Positions 59,899 through 64,000 of a stretch of DNA of 64,000 nucleotides are shown one piece after another. Position 1 is the stretch's first letter, and each line of letters opens with the position of its first letter. The DNA lies in NCBI GenBank assembly GCA_002314945.1, contig DCHV01000097.1:10320-74319 (forward strand), read 5' to 3'. The DNA comes from Prevotellaceae bacterium UBA1743 (GTDB taxonomy: Bacteria > Bacteroidota > Bacteroidia > Bacteroidales > Bacteroidaceae). A program made the position numbers and the translations under genes. Below the pieces are notes generated by a model that saw nothing but the letters and a program-made list of their open reading frames with translations, ran no database searches and had not been told where the DNA came from.

Positions 59899-61257
59899 AT
59901 GGCACAAAAACCAAGCATACCCAAGGGAACGCGGGATTTCGGACCACAGGAGATGGCCCGCAGAAACTACATCTTTAATACCATCCGAGAGGTTTATGCC
60001 TTGTATGGATTTCAGCAGATAGAGACTCCCTCGATGGAGAATCTCGGTACTCTGATGGGAAAGTATGGGGAAGAGGGTGATAAACTGCTCTTCAAGGTAC
60101 TGAACAGCGGTGATTTCCTCCGTGGCATTGCCCCCGAGGACTTGCAGCAGGGTGCAACGGGACATTTGGCAGCCCAACTTTGTGAGAAGGGCCTTCGCTA
60201 TGACTTGACTGTACCTTTTGCCCGTTATGTGGTGCAGCATCACGATGAGTTGACATTCCCTTTCCGTCGCTACCAGATTCAGCCAGTATGGCGTGCCGAT
60301 CGTCCGCAGAAAGGACGCTACCGTGAGTTCTACCAGTGTGATGCGGATGTGGTAGGCTCCGACTCGTTGCTCAACGAGGTGGAACTGATGCAGATTGTAG
60401 ATACAGTATTCACGCGCTTTGGTATTCGGGTGTGCATCAAGATAAACAACCGCAAGATCTTGACGGGTATGGCCGAGATGATAGGTGCTGCCGACAAGAT
60501 TGTGGATATTACCGTAGCAATCGACAAACTGGACAAGATAGGTCTGGACAATGTGAATGCCGAACTGAGAGAGGATGGCATTGGCGAGGAGGCAATAGCC
60601 AAACTGCAACCCATCATCAATCTGAAGGGAAGCAACGAGGAGAAAATAGCTACCATGCGAGAGGTGCTGAAGGATAGCGAAGTGGGAATGAAGGGCCTCG
60701 ACGAGGTGGAATATGTGCTGTCGCATTTGTCAGGACTTGGTTCGGAAGTAGAGATGGATCTGACGCTGGCTCGCGGATTGAATTACTATACCGGGTGTAT
60801 TTTCGAAGTGAAGGCCTTGGATGTGCAGATAGGAAGCATCACAGGTGGTGGTCGCTATGACAATCTGACTGGCATCTTCGGTATGCCAGGATTGAGCGGT
60901 GTGGGAATCTCCTTTGGCGCTGATCGTATTTACGACGTGCTGAACCAGCTCGACTTGTATCCACGCGAGGTGACGACAGCCACTCAACTCCTCTTTATCA
61001 ACTTCGGTGCAGCCGAGACAGAATATTGCCTCCCCATCCTGGCACAGGCACGTGCTGCTGGCATTCGTTGTGAAATATATCCCGATGCAGCCAAGATGAA
61101 GAAGCAGATGCAGTATGCCAACCAAAAAAACATCCCGTACGTGGCTTTGGCAGGCGAAAGCGAGATGCAGGCTGGCATGGTGACGCTGAAAAACATGACT
61201 TCGGGCGAACAGAAGATGGTAGCTCCAGGTCAATTGGTAGAGTGCGTATTGGATTGA
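59899..61257 (+). CDS. hisS: histidyl-tRNA synthetase
   Basis: Class II aminoacyl-tRNA synthetase, 452 residues. Motif 1 region [18 protein letters not shown], the motif 2 loop [29 protein letters not shown], then [15 protein letters not shown] and [13 protein letters not shown] (HisA signature area), motif 3 [15 protein letters not shown], and a C-terminal anticodon-binding domain ([13 protein letters not shown] onward). ATG 59899 starts [14 protein letters not shown], the standard opening. Unusually placed close behind the unknown two-repeat gene; no separate promoter seen in the 23-base gap. Confidence 0.97.
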   Translation: MAQKPSIPKGTRDFGPQEMARRNYIFNTIREVYALYGFQQIETPSMENLGTLMGKYGEEGDKLLFKVLNSGDFLRGIAPEDLQQGATGHLAAQLCEKGLRYDLTVPFARYVVQHHDELTFPFRRYQIQPVWRADRPQKGRYREFYQCDADVVGSDSLLNEVELMQIVDTVFTRFGIRVCIKINNRKILTGMAEMIGAADKIVDITVAIDKLDKIGLDNVNAELREDGIGEEAIAKLQPIINLKGSNEEKIATMREVLKDSEVGMKGLDEVEYVLSHLSGLGSEVEMDLTLARGLNYYTGCIFEVKALDVQIGSITGGGRYDNLTGIFGMPGLSGVGISFGADRIYDVLNQLDLYPREVTTATQLLFINFGAAETEYCLPILAQARAAGIRCEIYPDAAKMKKQMQYANQKNIPYVALAGESEMQAGMVTLKNMTSGEQKMVAPGQLVECVLD

Positions 61258-61284
61258 CCTTGTGTAAAAAATATAAGGGAAAGT

Positions 61285-61315
61285 TTTGGCGGAAAAGGAA
61301 AAAGTCGTACCTTTG
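61285..61315 (+). promoter_or_regulatory. promoter for rplM-rpsI
   Basis: TTTG 61285-61288, 19 bp, TACCTTTG 61308-61315. The transcript would begin near 61320, leaving a 140-base leader before rplM. Confidence 0.75.
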
Positions 61316-61318
61316 CAC

Positions 61319-61463
61319 GCCGATTATTATCAAAGGGGCATGAAGGTGCCTCTTTTGTGTGTGTGAATAGTACGTTCTTTGGCCAGACGTATGGTTCGTG
61401 AATCACACTGATTATGAGAAAGTAAAAAGTTTTTTAGTAGAACAAAAAAGAGAAAAAAGAAGT
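61319..61463 (+). promoter_or_regulatory. candidate L13 leader RNA
   Basis: A 140-base untranslated leader precedes rplM. It contains AAAGGGGCA (61332-61340) pairing with TGCCTCTTT (61347-61355, one G-U) and further complementary segments downstream. Ribosomal-protein leaders of this kind regulate by feedback; an L13 leader class has been described in Bacteroidia, and position and length fit. Assignment is from position, not from a covariance model. Confidence 0.5.
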
Positions 61464-61925
61464 ATGGACACTTTGAGTTACAAGACCATCTATGTAAACA
61501 AGGCAACCGTAAAAAAGGAATGGGTGGTAGTAGATGCTACCGACCAAGTACTGGGCCGTATGTGTACAAAGGTGGCAAAATTGCTGAGAGGTAAGTACAA
61601 ACCTGAATTTACCCCCAATGTGGATTGTGGTGACAATGTAATCATCATCAATGCCGACAAGATTAAGATCACAGGTAAGAAGATGACAGAACGCCAGTAT
61701 CTGTCTTATACGGGTTATCCCGGTGGCCAGAAGGCTATCACTCCCGCAGAAATCCTGGCTAAGCCCAACGGTGCAGAGAAACTGTTGCGCAAGGTAGTGA
61801 AGGGTATGTTACCCAAGAATAAGTTGGCAGCCCAGTTGATCGACAACCTGTACGTATATGCAGGTAGCGAGCACAATCAGGAAGCTCAGCAGCCCAAAGC
61901 AATCGATATTAACCTCTATAAATAA
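61464..61925 (+). CDS. rplM: 50S ribosomal protein L13
   Basis: 153 residues; WVVVDATDQVLGRMCTKVAKLLRGKYKPEFTPNVDCGD is the L13 hallmark, with YTGYPGGQKAI and VKGMLPKNKLA later. ATG 61464 begins MDTLSYKT. Followed after seven bases by rpsI, the conserved L13-S9 pair. Confidence 0.97.
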   Translation: MDTLSYKTIYVNKATVKKEWVVVDATDQVLGRMCTKVAKLLRGKYKPEFTPNVDCGDNVIIINADKIKITGKKMTERQYLSYTGYPGGQKAITPAEILAKPNGAEKLLRKVVKGMLPKNKLAAQLIDNLYVYAGSEHNQEAQQPKAIDINLYK

Positions 61926-61932
61926 GTAAACA

Positions 61933-62319
61933 ATGGAAGTAGTAAATGCAATTGGCCGCCGCAAGAGCGCCGTAGCACGTGTTTATGTAAGCGAGGGAAG
62001 TGGTAAGATTACCATCAATAAAAGAGACCTGAAGGAGTATTTCCCCAGCACAATTCTACAGTACGTTGTGAAGCAGCCACTGAGCACACTGGATGTAGTG
62101 GAGAAGTTCGATATCAAGGTAAACCTGTATGGTGGTGGTTACACAGGCCAGTCTCAGGCTCTGCGTCTCGCTATCGCCCGCGCATTGGTAAAGATCAATG
62201 CAGAGGACAAGAAGACTCTGCGTATGCAAGGTTTCATGACACGCGACAGCCGCGAGGTAGAGCGTAAGAAGCCAGGTCGTCCCAAGGCACGTCGTCGCTT
62301 CCAGTTCAGCAAACGTTAA
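61933..62319 (+). CDS. rpsI: 30S ribosomal protein S9
   Basis: 128 residues, ending in the invariant basic tail KKPGRPKARRRFQFSKR. IGRRKSAVARVYV opens the domain and GGGYTGQSQALRLAIARALV lies in the middle, both diagnostic of S9. Partner of L13 in one operon. Confidence 0.97.
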   Translation: MEVVNAIGRRKSAVARVYVSEGSGKITINKRDLKEYFPSTILQYVVKQPLSTLDVVEKFDIKVNLYGGGYTGQSQALRLAIARALVKINAEDKKTLRMQGFMTRDSREVERKKPGRPKARRRFQFSKR

Positions 62320-62449
62320 TGTGCTTGAACTGCGAGGCTCATGTTTAGTATCTAAACCTGCAAGATTCCTGTTGATCGGGGGACTACTTGCAAGTTGATT
62401 CTAAAGGAAAGAATTAAAAGGAAAGTAAACAAATTAAAAAAAAGAAAAA
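62320..62449 (+). promoter_or_regulatory. structured leader before rpsB
   Basis: 130 bases between rpsI and rpsB. GTTTAG (62343-62348) pairs with CTAAAC (62352-62357) and TGCAAG (62359-62364) pairs with CTTGCA (62387-62392), giving two neighbouring stems. No promoter of the usual form is evident, so this may be an attenuating or autoregulatory element within a longer transcript. Confidence 0.45.
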
Positions 62450-63271
62450 ATGTCAAGAACAAATTTTGATACATTATTGGAGGCCGGATGTCATTTCGGT
62501 CACCTGAAAAGAAAGTGGAATCCCGCTATGGCTCCCTATATCTTCATGGAGCGCAATGGTATTCATATCATCGACCTGCACAAGACTGTTGCTAAGATTG
62601 ATGATGCAGCCGAGGCTATGAAGCAGATTGCCAAGAGCGGTAAGAGGATTCTCTTTGTTGCTACTAAGAAACAAGCTAAGCAGATTGTAGCTGACAAGGC
62701 TACTGCTGTGAATATGCCTTACGTGATCGAGCGTTGGCCCGGCGGTATGCTGACCAACTTCCCCACCATCCGCAAGGCTGTGAAGAAAATGGCCAATATC
62801 GACAAGCTGATCAGCGACGGTACTTTCAGCAACCTGAGCAAGCGTGAAATCCTGCAGGTAAGCCGCCAGCGTGCCAAGTTGGAGAAGAACCTTGGTTCTA
62901 TCGCCGACCTGACTCGTCTGCCCGCTGCCCTGTTTGTGGTAGATGTGCTGAAGGAGCAGATTGCCGTACGCGAGGCTAATCGTTTAGGTATTCCCGTATT
63001 CGGTATTGTAGATACCAATTCCAATCCCGACAACATCGATTTCGTAATTCCCGCCAACGATGATGCAAGCAAGAGCATCGAGGTAATCATGGATGCATGT
63101 TGTGCCGCTATCCAGGAAGGTCTGGAAGAGCGCAAGGTGGAGAAGGTAGATGCCGAGGCAGCAGGTGAAGAAGAGAAGAACCTGAAGAAGGGTCGTCGTG
63201 GTGGAAAGGCTCGTGAAGAGAACGAGGAAGCACCCGAAGCTGCGACAGAAGCTACCGAGGCTGCTGAATAA
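62450..63271 (+). CDS. rpsB: 30S ribosomal protein S2
   Basis: 273 residues; LLEAGCHFGHLKRKWNPAMAPYIF and ERWPGGMLTNFPTIRKAV are S2 signatures, with PVFGIVDTNSNPD near the end of the fold. An acidic/alanine-rich tail of about 35 residues (ENEEAPEAATEATEAAE at the end) extends beyond the typical bacterial S2. tsf follows after 26 bases in the conserved rpsB-tsf order. Confidence 0.97.
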   Translation: MSRTNFDTLLEAGCHFGHLKRKWNPAMAPYIFMERNGIHIIDLHKTVAKIDDAAEAMKQIAKSGKRILFVATKKQAKQIVADKATAVNMPYVIERWPGGMLTNFPTIRKAVKKMANIDKLISDGTFSNLSKREILQVSRQRAKLEKNLGSIADLTRLPAALFVVDVLKEQIAVREANRLGIPVFGIVDTNSNPDNIDFVIPANDDASKSIEVIMDACCAAIQEGLEERKVEKVDAEAAGEEEKNLKKGRRGGKAREENEEAPEAATEATEAAE

Positions 63272-63297
63272 TATCAACACACAAACAAAGAAAGACT

Positions 63298-64000
63298 ATG
63301 AATGTTACAATGACTGAAATCAAGAAGCTCCGTGAAATGACCGGTGCTGGCTTGGCTGACTGCAAGAAGGCTTTGGCTGAGTCGGAGGACATGGATGGAG
63401 CTGTAGCATACCTTCGCAAGAAGGGTGCCGCTGTAGCAGCAAAGCGCAGCGATCGTGAGGCTTCGGAAGGTTGCGTACTCGTAAAGGCAGAGAATGGCTT
63501 TGGTGCTATCATCGCCTTGAAGTGTGAGACTGACTTTGTGGCTAAGAATGCTGATTTCGTAGCGCTGGCTCAGGAAATTCTGGACGCTGCCGTAGCCAAC
63601 AAGTGCAAGACTCTGGACGAGGTAAAGGCTCTGCCTATGGGCGATGGCACAATTCAGGAGGCAGTAGTAGCTCGCAGCGGTATCACAGGCGAGAAGATGG
63701 AATTGGATGGCTATTGCTTCATCGAGTCTGATTTCATCACCACATATAACCACATGAACCGCAACGGCCTGTGCACTATGCTGGCTTTGAGCAAGGCAGT
63801 AGAGGATCCTACCGTAGGCAAGAACGTGGCTATGCAGGTGGCAAGTGCTTCTCCCGTGGCTATCGACGAAAGTGGTGTACCTCAGTCAGTAAAGGACAAC
63901 GAGATCGCTGTTGCTATCGAGAAGACCAAGGCTGAGCAGATACAGAAAGCAGTAGAGGCAGCTATCAAGAAGGCCGGCTTCAACCCCGCTCATTTCGATT
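63298..64000 (+). CDS. tsf: elongation factor Ts, N-terminal part
   Basis: Nucleotide-exchange factor for EF-Tu. The first 234 codons are visible: MTEIKKLREMTGAGLADCKKALAE (UBA-like N-terminus) and the TDFVAKN motif that contacts EF-Tu. The gene is cut by the window end in the C-terminal domain. Start ATG 63298; a second in-frame ATG four codons later (MTEIKK) is the alternative. Confidence 0.95.
   Translation, partial: MNVTMTEIKKLREMTGAGLADCKKALAESEDMDGAVAYLRKKGAAVAAKRSDREASEGCVLVKAENGFGAIIALKCETDFVAKNADFVALAQEILDAAVANKCKTLDEVKALPMGDGTIQEAVVARSGITGEKMELDGYCFIESDFITTYNHMNRNGLCTMLALSKAVEDPTVGKNVAMQVASASPVAIDESGVPQSVKDNEIAVAIEKTKAEQIQKAVEAAIKKAGFNPAHFD

Noticed and set aside
59842..60726. A 294-codon minus-strand frame over hisS
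   Set aside because: Shadow of hisS, whose motifs are unambiguous.

Overview
The window comes from a Bacteroidota chromosome, order Bacteroidales, most like the Prevotella/Paraprevotella group. Support: many genes follow a TTTG-N19-21-TAnnTTTG promoter, the class used by the Bacteroidetes primary sigma factor. The order dnaE / psd-pssA is the Bacteroides/Prevotella arrangement as I remember it. Type IX secretion genes are present (porX, porW/sprE, porE), and several secreted proteins end in a short G-x-x-I-I-D-G-K-K tail common in Prevotella. No rRNA, tRNA, CRISPR array or intact insertion sequence was seen.

Layout. 1-7.8 kb is housekeeping: the dnaE start, phosphatidylethanolamine synthesis (psd, pssA) with an overlapping secreted FAD oxidoreductase, tadA, yraN-birA-pyrH, and frr-rsgA. 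7.9-16.6 kb is a surface or polymer locus. One strand carries a VTC-type polyphosphate polymerase, a DUF4956 membrane protein, a DUF2490 outer-membrane protein, a small secreted protein and a Cthe_2159-type beta-helix protein, then a DUF5678 / retropepsin-like protease pair. The opposite strand carries a larger Cthe_2159 protein translationally coupled to a LytS-type kinase and a LytTR regulator. 16.6-18.0 kb is a gene-poor scar with a perfect 32-bp inverted repeat array, gene remnants and a 45-codon ORF behind a textbook promoter.

18-26 kb holds a CE15 glucuronoyl esterase, a GH78 rhamnosidase and, between them, an 885-residue Rad50/SbcC-like zinc-hook coiled coil with no ATPase heads. 24.8-36 kb contains porX and porW, a formate/nitrite channel, a HEAT + DUF1080 protein, a Tat-exported Gfo/Idh oxidoreductase and porE. 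36-40.4 kb: topB, an Xaa-Pro aminopeptidase and a gamma-carbonic anhydrase-like protein. 40.9-54.9 kb is mostly secreted or membrane proteins: a fasciclin lipoprotein, a three-gene secreted hydrolase/phosphoesterase operon, a PrsW-like protease, a URO-D family methyltransferase and a 1189-residue double-discoidin protein.

54.9-59.9 kb is an accessory region. It has two copies of an Rpn/PDDEXK-family gene with conserved promoter-leader DNA; one is shortened by a nonsense codon and the other has lost 525 bp in frame. It also has a hidden 55-residue CxxC...CxxC protein, a fimbrillin-like lipoprotein and a two-repeat unknown protein. 59.9-64 kb returns to housekeeping: hisS, rplM-rpsI, rpsB-tsf (tsf cut by the window end).

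The best candidates for something undescribed are the headless zinc-hook protein, the polyphosphate-polymerase / beta-helix / LytTR locus with its retropepsin pair, and the small genes and repeats at 16.8-18.0 kb and 54.9-59.9 kb. All functional calls rest on motifs read by eye; no search was run.
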